Positions 1 through 13,185 of a stretch of DNA of 64,000 nt are shown in pieces. The DNA comes from Punica granatum (taxonomy: Eukaryota; Streptophyta; Magnoliopsida; Myrtales; Lythraceae): the NCBI RefSeq assembly GCF_007655135.1, contig NC_045133.1, positions 19,379,845 through 19,443,844 of the forward strand, in the 5' to 3' direction. Both the position numbers and the translations under genes were made by a program. Under the pieces are notes generated by a model. That model saw only the letters and a list, made by a program, of their open reading frames with translations. It did no database searches and was not told the DNA's origin. How positions within the stretch are numbered: the stretch's first letter is position 1; each line of letters begins with the position of its first letter.

Positions 1-3000
1 TCTGCCGTCAGTTCATCGAGAACCAAGGGGTTCTGCTAAATGTAACTCTCAGGAATCGGATCGAGGCAAGTATGACATGACCTCATTCTACTTACGATTT
101 TTAATTTCACGGGGATGCGAAGTAATCACAATGCAGTTCCTTTTAGGCTTGGGACTTAGAGAACAAGATCCTGTCGCACATATATGAATTTGAACGAGAG
201 ATAACAGCTTTTGAAGTCTTGCAAAGAAGCCTGTACATGTATGTGCTTCAATCTCGGATTTAAACTAGGTTTTATTGGATCTGTACGTCTTGTTGAGTTC
301 ATTCTGAAGTGTGTATATAAGTTCATGTACGTGTGGGCAGATATGTTGGAGATTCTGCTGGCAATATTTCGGTTTTGAAGTTTGATCAGGACACGAGTCA
401 TTTGATCCAAATGAAATATACCATACCTTTTGCCATATCCCACGGTGAGTTTCACTAATTTATATCGCCGTATCTTGTGGCATTCGTAACTTATTTTTTG
501 CGCTGTTATTAATCACCATCTAACCTTTCAGGGGATCAAAATCATTTGTCACCTGATAGTTCTGTTGTACGGATGCTGCCACAACCAACGGCCGAGAGTA
601 AGAGGTAAGCAGCTCTTTTGATATTCAGAACATATTGATGATCCAGTATCGGGGGGAAGCAACCCATATTTAACTCCATTCACGAGTTTGAGTTATGTTA
701 ATGAATCTCGACGCATGACTTGTCTGAATACAGGGTCCTGATAATATACAAAGATGGTCTTATAACATTGTGGGACATACATCAGAGCAAGCCGATCTTC
801 TCAACCAGTGGGAACAACCTGCAAACTCTACATAGTGAAAGAAAGCAAGCGACTTCTGCATGCTGGGCTTGCCCGCTCGGAAGTAAAGTCGTTATCGGGT
901 ATAACACAGGAGATATCTTATTCTGGAGCATACCGGGAAGAACTGAATTAGCATTGGAGAGAGGTTCTCAAGCGGGCCCCATTTGTAAGCTTAACATCGG
1001 GTATAAGTTAGATAAGATTCCTGTATCTTCCATAAAGTGGGTTCATGGAGATGGAAGGACAAGTCGGCTCTACATAATGGGTGCTTCTGATGTCGTTTCT
1101 ACTATCTTGATGCAGGTAAATTATATAGATTATATTTTGCTAGAGGGATTCTGAAACCTCCGAGGATAATAAGGCGAATAAAGTTACTGAAGTTCGGGAT
1201 TGCTTTGCAGGTGGTCTTACTGAATGATCACATCGAGTCTCGAACAATCAAGTTGGGGCTTCAACTGCCTGAACCGTGCATAGATATGGAGATTTTCTCG
1301 AGCACCAGTGAGCACAACAAGCACAACCAAAACTTATTGCTAACCCTTGGAAAGTCGGGACGAGTGTTTGCTTATGATGACTCTGCCATTGAGAAGTATC
1401 TCCTTCAGAGCCAGTCCAAGTCTTCTCCCTCACTTCCAAGGGAAGTCACCATTAAGTTGCCATCTGCTGATTCGACCATCAGCATTTCGAAACTTATTAT
1501 GAATAGTGATGAAGCATGGACTCTCAATGATGAGGTAGATGCAACTGATCTTCTCCCTCTTATCAGCTTTTTACGATCATGTCAACTGGTTCACTCATTT
1601 GCAGCTTGCTCAACAGGCAAAACATATTCCATCACTGTTTGCCTTGGAGAAAAATGCTAAAGAGGGGACAAGGTCGAATTTCAGGGGATTTTCCAAGGTT
1701 AAATATTTATACATAACAGGACATAGCAATGGATGTGTTAATTTTTGGGATGGAGCATGTCCTTTTTTCCCGATCTTGTCGCTAGAACAGCAGGTAATTG
1801 TTCTTATATTTTTCGTAGTCTGACATTAAAGTTTTCGTACTGGACTCATCTCAAGGGTTAAAACTTGAAAATTATGCAGAGCGAGGGTGACTTTTCTCTG
1901 AGTGGGGTCACAGTTACGGCTTTGTGCTTTGATAGCAATTCTCGAATCCTTGTTTCCGGAGATAAGTGTGGAACGGTGAGATGCCTGTTCATAAATTTAC
2001 GGAGATACAATGAATTACCATTATAGAAGACCAGTTTGATTTGTACTATCTCTATATACAATCCACAGGTTCGCATCTTTAAATTCAAAACCGAGGCATA
2101 TAACTCAGGTAACAAGATATCTTCGGTCTTGCATGCTGCTGATTTGAGTAACTGAATATAGGCTTAGAGTACGTAAAATGTATGTAAGATGATTGTAATT
2201 ATTTATCTGGGCAATATTTTTCAATAATCCAGAACACATTAATTGTTGTTAATCGCTTCCCCTAGAATGTAAATATTAACTCCCAGCTCGGGAAATCCAC
2301 GAGGCCATAAAAGTTATAGAAAAGATATAGACATATAATCATTTCATTTTTCATACGGTTGTATTTGCAGGTAGCACGAAGAAGGGAAACAATCACCTTA
2401 TCGATAGCGTTAAAGTCCACCAGCTTAATGGAACTATACTATCTATAAACATCAGCAACAACTCGGGACACATTGCTGTTGGTTCTGATCAAGGATATGT
2501 CGGTCTTTCCATTCCATCCATTTATTTGGGCTCCCCTGTAGTCTTTATATATCGATATATGAAAAATATAGGAAGTCCGATGTAGAAATTCATTTTTCCT
2601 GTCAGGTATCACTGATTGAAGTTGAAGGGCTTAGAGTATTATGCACTGAAAGCATTCAAAGCGGAATTTCTTCTGGGATAATCGCTCTACAGTTTGCTAG
2701 CTGCTCTTTGCATGGGTTTGAGAAGAACATGATGGTCGTTGCAACGAGGGACTCCTCGGTTTTGGCTCTGGACAGTGACACCGGGAAAACACTCAGCAGT
2801 GGCATGGTTAATCCAAAAAAGCCTTCCAAGGCCTTATTCATGGAAGTTTTCAGTAAGAACCAATTTCCTGTTACAGACGACGATAAAATCAATGGTGGTA
2901 CCAACTAAAACTGATTGAATTGGTTTTGTGTTTGCAGTGGATGGGTGCACAATATCTTCGGGACGGACAGCAATGAATTGCTCAAATCCAGAGCAGGGCT

Positions 3001-5145
3001 TAGTGTTGCTATGCTCTGAGAAAGCAGTTTACCTGTACTCCTTAAACCAAGTGGTTCAGGTAGTAATGAGAACTCATCACATTTCCTGTTATTTTGTCAG
3101 CTACGCCGATGGTCCCAATAACTACAACATCCCCCCCCCCCCCCCCCCCCCCTTCCTCCCGGTTTCTATTCGGTTTATTTATAGGGTGTAAAGAAGGTAA
3201 TCTACAAGAAGAAGTTCCACTCAGTCTCTTGCTGTTGGGCATCGACATTCTATGGACCCGCACCAGGCCTTGTACTTCTCTTCACTTGCGGGAAGATTGA
3301 GATAAGGTGTTTGGCACTCTTTTTACAGTCTTAAAAGCAGAATCACGTGCCAAGCCTAATTCTTATTTAAATCAATCCATTTAGGTCCTTACCGGAGCTG
3401 TCCTTGCTTAAGGAAGCGTCCATAAGAGGGTTTACGTATTCGGAAAGTTCCATATGCTCCTCACAGGACGGACAGATCCTCATGGTATAAAAGCAGATGC
3501 ATTTGGTTTCCCGATCTCATATAAAGATATGTGTTTAACAGTTCTGCTTTACCTGGAACAGGTGACCGGAGATCAAGAGCTCTATCTTTTCTCAATTCTT
3601 CAGCAGAAGAACTTGTGCCGGTGCGTCTTGTCGGTCTTTTAGGAAATAATAGCATTAGATTATGTGTTTTCTCTGAAATCAGTACGATAGGAACTTTTCG
3701 AACAGAAGATTGGGAATCCAGCAACCTGATAACATTTACACTTTTTTCCTTATCATTTAGGCTTTTCGAATCCATTGGCCAAGTATACTTGAAGAATCTG
3801 AATTATCAAGGAAGGGCAGAACCGTTGTCTATTGTCCCTAAAGAGAAGAAGAAGGTAGCTGCAGATTCTTATGCACATATTACACGATCACCCTGTGATT
3901 TTTAATTATTCTTATGTTGTCTCCCGTAGGGCTTATTTAGCTCTGTCTTTGGAGAAACAAAATCCGGTAAAGAAAAGCAAGCCTTGGATCTGGAAAGAGA
4001 AGATCCTCAGGAAAGCTTCGAAGGACTTCCTGCGGTCTTCTCGACCGAGAAATTTCCTTGTGAGGCTCGGGATGGAGCTAATCAGGCCATAGATAATGAC
4101 ACTAGACGCAATCTTCATGGGGAAGAAGATGATACTGACTTAAACATTGGTATATGATAATGTCATCATCTGAATTCTTCTTCATTATTAAGTTTCAACG
4201 TATTCGAGCTTAACCACTTTTCATTTTCATTGTTTTTCCTGGTATGAAGATGATATTGACCTTGAAGATTTCGAAGAGAAACCAAGAGGGCAAAATATGT
4301 TTGCAGGCCTTAACAAGAAGAACCTGTCCAGCAAATTTCTGACATTTAAAGGTGAGAGCAGGGACTCGAGGGAGTACTGATGTAGAAGACTTGTTGGACT
4401 TAGTGTGATCCAGTTGAACTCTTAATTTTTCAGGTAAACTGAAGACTGCGAAGGCCAAGAATGATAAGAACGGTATAAAGGAGGAGCAGCAGGATGAGAA
4501 GGTCGGAGCTGTTGATCAAATCAAGAAAAAATATGGATTTGCAACTTCCAGTGTAAGTAAGTTCATTCAAGAAATGATCTATTTGTCTATATGATCAGCT
4601 GCGGGGAAAGGAAATGACTTATGCTTCCAAAGTAAATAATTAAACTCACTTCATTAATCTAATCTTTATGATCTTAGTTTAGAAGTGCACATTAAGATTT
4701 CGGGTCAAAACCGATATGTCAGCAATAACATGCACAATCGTTTCTGCTCTTGAGGTTGACCATGATTGTGTAAGCATCTAGATGTAGATGCCAATTTATC
4801 TGTTGACCATGGTCGTATTTTCTTGCAATCATGATATGTCAATTGGTCTTTCTCCGCAGGAATCGACTACTTCTGCCAAAATGGCAGAAAACAAGCTGCA
4901 AGAGCATCTGAATAAGTTACAGGTGCAGTGCTCGAGCTTGCTGCACTCATCCAAATTCGATTAACAAGTCACTCACTGTATACTCGGGGCCTTTTATTCA
5001 CGATTTGATTTTCGTCTTTTCCGGTTAAACGATGGAGCAGGGAATAAGCCTGAAAGCGACACAGATGCAAGACACAGCAATGTCATTCTCAGCCATGGCA
5101 AAGGAGTTGCTGAAAACTGCAGAGCAGGATAAGAGAAGCTTGTGA
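1..5145 (+). CDS. Tomosyn / Lgl-like WD40 protein with R-SNARE-like tail (5' partial)
   Basis: The gene is a plant homologue of tomosyn (syntaxin-binding protein 5)/Lethal giant larvae, a WD40 double-propeller protein expected to bind syntaxins and control vesicle fusion. Coding exons read: <1-65, 147-238, 341-444, 532-604, 734-1115, 1211-1534, 1605-1793, 1880-1975, 2069-2108, 2371-2498, 2606-2852, 2938-3059, 3185-3306, 3385-3484, 3562-3620, 3761-3854, 3930-4149, 4250-4351, 4434-4552, 4860-4922, 5041-5145. Phase is kept at every junction, giving 947 residues; roughly the first 100 residues lie outside the window. WD-like segments include LWDIHQSKPIF and ITGHSNGCVNFWD. The end (KIKKKYGF-type motif, then MAENKLQEHLNKLQ and MAKELLKTAEQDKRSL) is the coiled-coil R-SNARE-like domain of tomosyns. 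The first visible intron (66-146) has a GC donor. Identification rests on remembered similarity to Arabidopsis AT5G05570; which paralogue it is remains open. Confidence 0.9.
3131..3152. repeat. Poly(C) tract of 22 bases in a tomosyn intron
   Basis: An uninterrupted run of 22 C lies in the intron between the exons ending at 3059 and starting at 3185, about 30 bases before the acceptor. It replaces part of the usual pyrimidine tract. Length in the assembly may be inexact. Confidence 0.9.
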
Positions 5146-5737
5146 GATATAATTAAATGATTGATCATATGATGGTTGCTAGCAAGTTTGAATTAGTTTG
5201 TTGCCTTTATTAATTAATTTCTTGTGTGTGTATAAATTGACATTCGCGTATATATATGAGTACAAAAATGGCTTGCAGGGTTTTCTGGGTTACTAAAAAT
5301 TGTTCCCGAGCACCTATTTTATCTTTTATTTATTTATTTTTCATTAATTTATTGTGTGTATATCCATATATATGTATATGTATTGTACAATTAACTGCAA
5401 ATAGTAATCAATGTAGTACTCCTGGTGACAATTCACCATTGAAAGAGTTTTACTTCTAGTAGATTGACCCAACATAAATTTAAGTTAGTCGAGCCTATTA
5501 AATTTTTGGATACTATATATGTTATGCACAAAAAAAAAAAGGTAAACAGAAAGACAATATAATTCAATCTATATCTATACGGTGGGGTTATTTCCAGCCG
5601 TTTATGAGCTAATCCACCTCACAATTAATTGTTTCCTCTCAATCAAACCATATTATATATGTACCTAACCAAAAAAGAAAAACCATATTGTATATACAAT
5701 TTCCCATATATACAATTCCATGATTAAATTACTAAGC

Positions 5738-6084
5738 TTGCGTTTGGTTTTCGAGTTGGATGATGATCGGACTTAACTTGATTTTGTGCAATGATTGCAA
5801 GTGTTAACAAATATATTAATGTGTGAATATATATGTATGTATATATATATGTGAAAGTAAATGAAAATTTTAGTATCAAAAAATTGATATGTATATATGG
5901 ATGTGAAAGTAGATGAAAAATTTATTATTAAAAAATTGATAATAAAAATAGTCAAAGAAAGTATGTGAGATAATTTATTATTAAATTAGAGAAAAAATAA
6001 TGCAGTAATGATTTTGTTATTGAATTTTTGAATAATAGAATTGAATTGGGTTGAGTAAAGTATTTTACTCCAAAACCAAACAAA
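5738..6084. mobile_element. MITE with short inverted ends (GTTTGGTTTT type)
   Basis: The left end reads GCGTTTGGTTTTCGAGTTGG, and the right end is the imperfect reverse complement (CTCCAAAACCAAACAAAACA). Between them is AT-rich DNA with no open frame. The ends resemble those of the MITE at about 55029-55254, so both may belong to one Tourist-like family. A target duplication was not clear. Confidence 0.5.
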
Positions 6085-7600
6085 ACATTCACTCTCCTTA
6101 TCAGAAATTTGTCAAAAATTTAGATTTATCTATATTACAAAAGGGAAAAGAATGGTAGGTGGGGCAACTTCTTTAGTCCCGAAAATGCCCATTTTAAAAT
6201 AAAAATTATAAATTCAAATCATTTAAATTAAGAGGTAGTAAAAGGACAAATTAATCATTTCTATCTATGCAAGTCTCGCCCGATGAAGAAATCGATATCA
6301 AAGGGATCTACCAAATATATATATATATATATATATATACCAAAAATTATATCAAATGGAATAATAAGAATCTTTGTCCATAGAGGAGATTATATAGATT
6401 GCAAAATCTATTATTCTTATATATATGTAGTAAAATTGATTACATTTTCAATAATTGCTATTAATAGATAAATCAATTGTCCTAAATGTTATTATATAAA
6501 TAATATACAATAAATAAATTTGAAAATTAAATAGCTTTCTATTATATAGTAATTTGATAACATATTGTAATACTTGCTATTAATAAATGCAACAATTATT
6601 CTAAAAATATTATATAAATGATAGTAAATTAATATAAATGAATATGTATATTGAATAATTTTAACTTGAAAATAATAAATCAAGCATTTATACAGATTAT
6701 CACAAACCACTAGCTATATAAATGTATGATCATAAAGAAAAAAGAAATTTAGCACTCGAAAATAAAAATATCGAACAATATGACATTTGTATGCCTGAAT
6801 TGAATATCTATAATTTATTTGTGTGCCTTATTGGTGATTAATAAATATGCAATGCATATTAAATAAAATAAAGTAGTTTGAAATATTGAGGATATTTTCA
6901 AAGAAAAATAATTAATATAGGATTTTAAAAAGTACGATTAGTACTAACTCTACAAAATTATGGTGACATGAAAAGTAAAAATTTAATATGTGATAGTACA
7001 AATATTAGAAAATATTATTTGAATAAAATTGAAAATTTTAGTTTGTACATTTGAATATAATGTATATAACGATCTCTTGTAATATAAAAATGATTAAATA
7101 AATATACAATACAATATACATGTGAGAACTAGCAGCAAAATTATTATTGAACCAGTGAATTATAGTCTAAAGACTGATATATTAGAAATTACTCCTTCAA
7201 TTTAGAAATTAATTATTGAAAATTTCTTATTGTTCACGAGAAGAAAATTTGTCTTCAAAAATTATGAATTACTACATGTAAATAAGTCCATACAACGTAT
7301 TGAATTAAAAATTAGTTTTCTTAGAAACACCAATAGCTACAACTATAATTGTATTTTGCGCCGTGGAGAGGGGAAAGGGAATGAAACACACTTTCTCAAC
7401 TATTGATGCGTTCTTTTCATATCTCTATGCTAGTTAATATATTGATTTTGTAGTGCACCTATTCATATAGATCTTCAAATCAAATCTCTTTTTCTTTCAT
7501 ATTTTTAATTTTATGAAAAACAAAACATAATATCAATTATTTTTTTTCCCTAAATAATATTATCCTTTGCATTTTACCTCCAGTTATCTATCTATCTATC
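6085..7600. other. AT-rich intergenic DNA
   Basis: There is no gene here. A (TA)n run sits at 6315-6339. The stretch from 6129 (TCTATATTACAAAAGGG followed by a conserved-looking GTGGGGCAACTT motif) looks like the 5' end of a Helitron. I could not place its 3' end. Confidence 0.4.
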
Positions 7601-8150
7601 TATGGTATATATTAAAAGAGATCGAGTTGCAAAAGGGCTCTTTTTCGAGTGACAAATGGCCAAAAAAGGGGCCATTCTTTTATCTTTTTTTTTTTTCCTT
7701 TTTCTTTCAATAATTTTTTCGATTTCCATTTCACTATTTAGGCCCCTAAATTTTGAAATTATTTTGTTATTTTTTCAACTTCCTCTTCACGACTCCTATA
7801 ATGTTAATATTAATTCACAATCTGTAAATCAATAGATTTTGCTCCTCTTCAAATGCGATGATGCAAAATTGTAGGCACAGATTAAAGGAGATGTACAAAC
7901 AGTGACTCTCCTTCGAACAGCAACTGACAAGTGGCCCAATAAGGGCTACTTTTACCTTCTTTTTCCATAATCTTTTTACTTTTTGTTTCTCTATTTAGCC
8001 CCTTAAATTTTGATTTTTTTTAATTTTGTAGACCCTTTTTACTTTTTCTTCATAATTCGGCTCCTGTAATAAATATTTATATTAATTTACAAACCCTTAA
8101 TATTTTTTAAGAGATTTCATCCCCCTTCAAATGCTATGATACAAAACAGC
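7600..8150 (+). repeat. Two tandem copies of a Helitron 5'-end-like sequence
   Basis: Copy 1 (about 7607-7875) and copy 2 (about 7882-8150) share order and motifs. Each has ATTAAAAGAGAT/ATTAAAGGAGAT, a GACAAxTGGCC block, TTTAGGCCCCTAAATTTTGA, CTCCTATAATG, and CTTCAAATGCGATGATGCAAAA. The first is preceded by TCTATCTATCTATC and TCTATGGTATATATTAAAAG, which fits a Helitron 5' terminus. Confidence 0.5.
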
Positions 8151-8615
8151 GGGCAGTAAATTATAGTGATCAAATTCTTTTTTATTTGATTGTGACTCTA
8201 ATAATCAAATGAAACATGATATTGTGAATTTAGTAAAGTAAAAACGCTCTAAATTGAAAAAGATGTGCCTTCAATTCATTAAATTCAAGTTACTTAATAA
8301 ATGTTGAAGTTTAACATGTTCGAAGATTATATAATATTTTGTTGAAAAAAATTCGTATTTTATCCAAGCACAGTAAGCACTAACATAAATGCTTAATAAA
8401 TTTTCTTTAAGTTTCATCTCGAAATTGGCCTTTTATTATTTGACTTCCGATTTCTACCTATTTTTGAAAGAAAATATTCTATTATTTCAACGTAATTTTA
8501 TTCTCACATAGTATGATATACCGCATACTTTTTAAGAGATACTAAGAAATATTAGTAAATATTATATTACAAAGAAGATGATATAAAATCTTAACAAAGT
8601 CATGATAATGTTAAA

Positions 8616-9361
8616 TCTATATATAATAAAAGCCAAACCAACGTGCTAGAATATGCCACGTAGGACAAAGCATATCTCTGGTTGCGAGACCTTTCGTGTC
8701 ACCACCAAGAATAACATGAAAATTGTCACAATAAATTGTCGCCACTTCGGCTTTAGAAGCTAAAAAGGTTTAAACTTATGAAAAGTCATAAATCATACAT
8801 TTATGATTATTCATAATTAATGGAATTTGATTAATGTGGAATTAATGGAGTGTCGTATTTTGGAGAAAGAACCCGGTTTTTGGCTCTATGATCTTTGACT
8901 TGGAGGGAAATTTGAGCAAGAAAATTCTTCAACGGTAGAAACCAAAAGATATTAGAATCATCTTCATCTTGAGATAAATAAATTATATTGTAAATATATT
9001 GGAGGGAGACGATTTTATATCAAATATAGACCAAAATTTTTGTTTAAAAAACTGATTAATAGATTATTTGAGAAGATACAATCATTTAATATATGGTATC
9101 TATTTTTATTGGATGTATTATGTATGAAATAAAATATATACATTGAGGGATTTTTTGAATTAGGGAGAATCAATATATCCATATAGCGGGTTGGATATGA
9201 GATCATTTAACTAATCTATTGCATCCATGAAATGATAGAAAGATATAAGAGTATAAACAAAATTAATTTTTATAGAGGTTATAGTGAAAGAACTTGTTAG
9301 TAATAATTTTGTAAATTATCGTAACAATTATAGTCCATGCATGTGTAGGCCATTCGTCTAG
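8616..9361 (+). mobile_element. Non-autonomous Helitron candidate
   Basis: The element starts with TCTATATATAATAAAAGCC and ends with CTAG at 9358-9361. It sits between a flanking A (8615) and T (9362), as Helitron insertion into AT requires. A weak hairpin (CCATGCATGTGTAGG) lies about 15 bases before the CTAG end. There is no Rep/helicase coding capacity in its 746 bases. Confidence 0.5.
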
Positions 9362-10319
9362 TTTTATATAATGAGTCTATTAAATGTCTCTTCTTAAGTT
9401 AGTCCGCCGCAACACACGCGCTTATTTTTTCTAGTAGAAAATTAAAATAAGTTTTACGGGTTTTTGTTGATGAAAAAGACACTCAGTTATGTGAAAAAAT
9501 CTGCCAGTCAAGCTTCAAGACAAATTTATGATTTTCTAGTTAATTGTCTTTTTCGTCTCCTTGTATTAAATTACAGGATAGTAACTAAAAATATAAAAAG
9601 CTAAATCTTGACCATCTTATCAATAATAAATTCATTAATCTGTATTACAAGTATTTCGAAAAAAAAATTACGAAAAAATAACCAAGAAAAATGAGTGGAT
9701 TTTTCCTTTAATAAGGGAGAAATTAGCTTACATCTACACAAAATTTCATCATCGAGATGAAAATGTTTCCAAATGTCTTCATACTGGAGCTGAAACAAAT
9801 AGAAGAGAGGAAGATTGGAGCAATGGCACAAAAGCAACAAGAAGTGGTCATCGTTCGACGGTCGTGCAAGTGAACACAAATATGCATTAATAGTTTCCAA
9901 TCAAGTTCTCGTCTATGCTTAAAAAATTTTCCGTTAAGTCTTCGATATGGATTAATAATTCCATTTTTGGTTTAAGTTTATCTTTTATTTTTTTTCTATT
10001 TTCATGGAATGAAAATTATGTTGGGAAAAGGAAAGCTCTCTTTAAAGAGAATTAAAAAAAAAAGTGAAAGTACAATAATTTTAGAAAAATTAATTCAATG
10101 TCAACTAAGTAAGTTTTATGAGCTGTACAGAACATCATATTAATCTTAAACATCTTAAACTGGTCCATCCCTTTATTGGGGGAGAGTAGGGTGATTTCCC
10201 TACTTGCAAGGCATCCACCCTTCTCTCTCTCTCTCTCTCTTTTAAATTTTTTTTTTCTCTTTTTTAAAATTTCTTATTTATATGTTTAATTATACCAACT
10301 CTTTTCCGATGGCACCACC

Positions 10320-11465
10320 TTATATCTGAAAATCCGGCAAATCTGATTAAATCTAGTTATGGATGGAGTTAGTCTACTAAATAATAAACTCACCCGATTG
10401 CGAATTTTAATCACATGACTCGAATGTGAGATTTTGTTTAAGTGAAACGAGTGCCGAATTACCTAACATCAATCCAAATTAGTGAAAAGTCTATTTCAAT
10501 TTGTCACTAATTTAAGTAGCTTCTTTTTATTTATGGCATTAGAAATGTCCTTATCTTTTTCGATGAAAAACAATGTTATATCAGCATGCTAACTGAAACT
10601 AATTTTCGCTTGGGTATGACTATGACCACGTGACGGTTTTAACAAATTTAGAATCCTAACTTCAAGGAAATTTCATCCATTTAAAATTAGTAAGTTAAGT
10701 CCTATTGTATTGTGACTATGATTTTCTAATTAGATACACTAAAAATTAAACTAAGATTAACTTGGAGAAATGTTCGTTTTTATACAATAGAAAAATTAAT
10801 AATTAATATAATTTATTGGAAAAATCTAAATCATCTACTCGAGTGGGCGAGTAATATGGGTTTCCTTACCCGCGGGGACCCACCCTCTTTTTTTTTTATA
10901 GTTAATGTAATTGTACAAATTTTTTAGGGAGTACTACTTGATACCCGAAAGTCCAATGGATTCGATTAATCTTTAAGTTCGAGCATGGTCCACTAAGGGA
11001 TCAAGCTCACTCTCTCTAATCACAAGTACCAAATTATCTAAAACCAACACACCTAAGTAAAAAGCTTAATCTAATTATCTAGATTTGAGCAAGATCAATC
11101 TACTATGGAATAAAAGCTCTCTCCCCAATCATGAGCACCAAATGACCTAAACCAACATACGTAGGTGAAAAGTTTATTTCAATATATCATCAATATAAGT
11201 CATCTCTTTTTATTTGTAACATTAAAAATGTCCTTTTTGTTGGTGACGCAACTTTACACTAATCTTTTGACTGAGACTAATTATCGCTACTTAGCCGTGA
11301 TGAGGAGATGGTTTTCATGAACATCGAAATGTTAATGCAAGTAAAGTTCGTCGACTTAAAATTAGGAAGATAATTAAGCCCCTATTATGTTACAGTCATG
11401 ATTTTGTGATTAGAATTACTGAAAATTCAAATTAAATTTGCGGGAAAAAATATTTACCTTTATAT
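10320..11465. repeat. Diverged direct duplication, period about 680 bp
   Basis: Unit 1 (about 10320-10800) and unit 2 (about 10945-11465) share collinear motifs: GTGAAAAGTCTATTTCAA/GTGAAAAGTTTATTTCAA, ATTAGAAATGTCC at 10539 and ATTAAAAATGTCC at 11221, ACTGAAACTAATT at 10592 and ACTGAGACTAATT at 11270, and a shared TGACTATGATTTTCTAATTAG-like end. Each unit also holds a minus-strand copy of the tRNA-like SINE family described at 59488. A separate identical word (ACTAAGTAAGTTTTATGAG) occurs near 10104 and 11695, outside the two units. No coding capacity is seen. Confidence 0.5.
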
Positions 11466-11469
11466 CTTA

Positions 11470-13185
11470 CGATATCTTTTTTAGTACAATTTTTTTAAAA
11501 AAAAAACTGGATTATTTACTATCAATCGAAAGTTCATAATTTTTATGTATGAGTAGTTTTATCATTGATTTCACTTAACTCTATATTGGTTATTATACAA
11601 ACTATTATGATAAACTAAACAATCGAAGAAAATTTTTTCAACCCACAGAATCGCGCGGGCACTACACACTATTAGGACATTAATTTCATTATCAACTAAG
11701 TAAGTTTTATGAGCTTCATTGAACAACAAAGTACACACCTATAGAGAGTTGCACTGTGTGAATGTTTTGAAATTGGCATAAAGTTTCCAATGTGAGATGC
11801 TGAGATTCGAAATACAAAAATCCAGAAAGTAATTATTTTAAACTTTCTTTTTCAATATCTACATAATACTTAGTCATGTAAAAAGAATTGGCATATACCT
11901 AAATCATTTATCATGATATCATTTCTATGAAAAAAGAAAAAGCAACTCATTTATCACTTAGATCCATTATACTGCGGGGTATAATATTTTTCCTATATTT
12001 ATGCATGAAGGGTACAAGTTTGAAATCACATAAACCATGTGTTGCAAAACTAGTTTTACCTTAAATCTAAGTAGAGATGATTAGCTTCTAGTCATCTTCA
12101 TCCATGTATAACACTACTCATGACTTACACCGCCGCCAACGAACCTTCGTTAGGACATCATATTTGCTTCCACAATTGATAAGGTTTCTATGTCTTCTAG
12201 TCTGCCTACTATATTAGTTTGGTGTGTTAGGTTTGTTTTGGCATCAACTCATCCACTTGATTTTAGTCCTTCCCTAGTTCTCTTGTGTCTAAAAGATCAA
12301 GACCTTCCTATCGGGAAAGAAAATCCTACCCGAAAAAAAAAAAAAAAAAAGAAGATCAAGACCCAATTTCATCAACTACGAAAAGTAAAGAGATAAAAAT
12401 AAAAGTAGGAAAACTTAAATGATCAAAACTAAATCTATCATTACCTAATAAAAGTAAATGGTTGAAACTAGCTTTATTAAATTTAATAAAAGAATTTTAT
12501 ATACAATTATTGAGACTCGCGATATCCTATTTTCACCAAAAACCATAACTTAGACAAATAGAATAGGAAGTAAGCTGCACAGTAGTGTTTCAACCAAATT
12601 GACTACCACCGTGCCATTTTTTTTTATCATATAGTAAAATATCTCATCCGAACACGTTATAATCTTCCTTTCTTATCTGAATTATATTTGACAGTGCTAT
12701 TACACTAAGAAAAATTTCAATTTGGTTGCTTTTATCTTTTGGTGTGCACTATGGTATCAATTTGTTCGCTCTTTAAGATAAATAATGACCAAGCCAACTA
12801 GGACCATTGATACACTAATTATGTGTTAGCTTATCTCATAATAAGTTTGAAACGACAATGGTATTATAAAAATTATCAATAAAAATTTAGGTAAATGCAC
12901 ATAAAAGCATGAACTTTCACACTATCTCAGATATATCATGAACTATACGAACTTGCATTTAGATTCCAAATCCACGATGCCTTCCATATTTCTATTTTAT
13001 AAATGAAGTTTGACCTATTAGTCTGTCCTAATACTGACATGGCAACTATATGTCATGAAAAAAAAAAAAGAAGAGAAGATTTTAAAAAAATAGAAAAAAA
13101 AAATATTGGTCGGCAAGGTTCCTGGTTGAGGTTCGGGGCCTCACTGGCGGCCCCTGACCCTCGGGATAAAGTCATCAGTACAAAT
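11470..13185. other. Intergenic DNA with a Helitron 3'-end-like hairpin
   Basis: Bases 11631-11672 read as a hairpin-like AACCCACAG...CGCGCGGGC followed by CACTAT, resembling a mutated Helitron 3' terminus. I could not pair it with a 5' end. A short GC-rich island sits at 13118-13166 beside A-rich DNA. No gene is seen. Confidence 0.35.

Noticed and set aside
9601..9900. 99-codon minus-strand frame
   Set aside because: It lies in AT-rich repeat DNA with no homology that I recognise.
12190..12396. 68-codon frame followed by a poly(A)-like run
   Set aside because: Half of the C-terminus is a Lys run from an A tract; no recognised domain.
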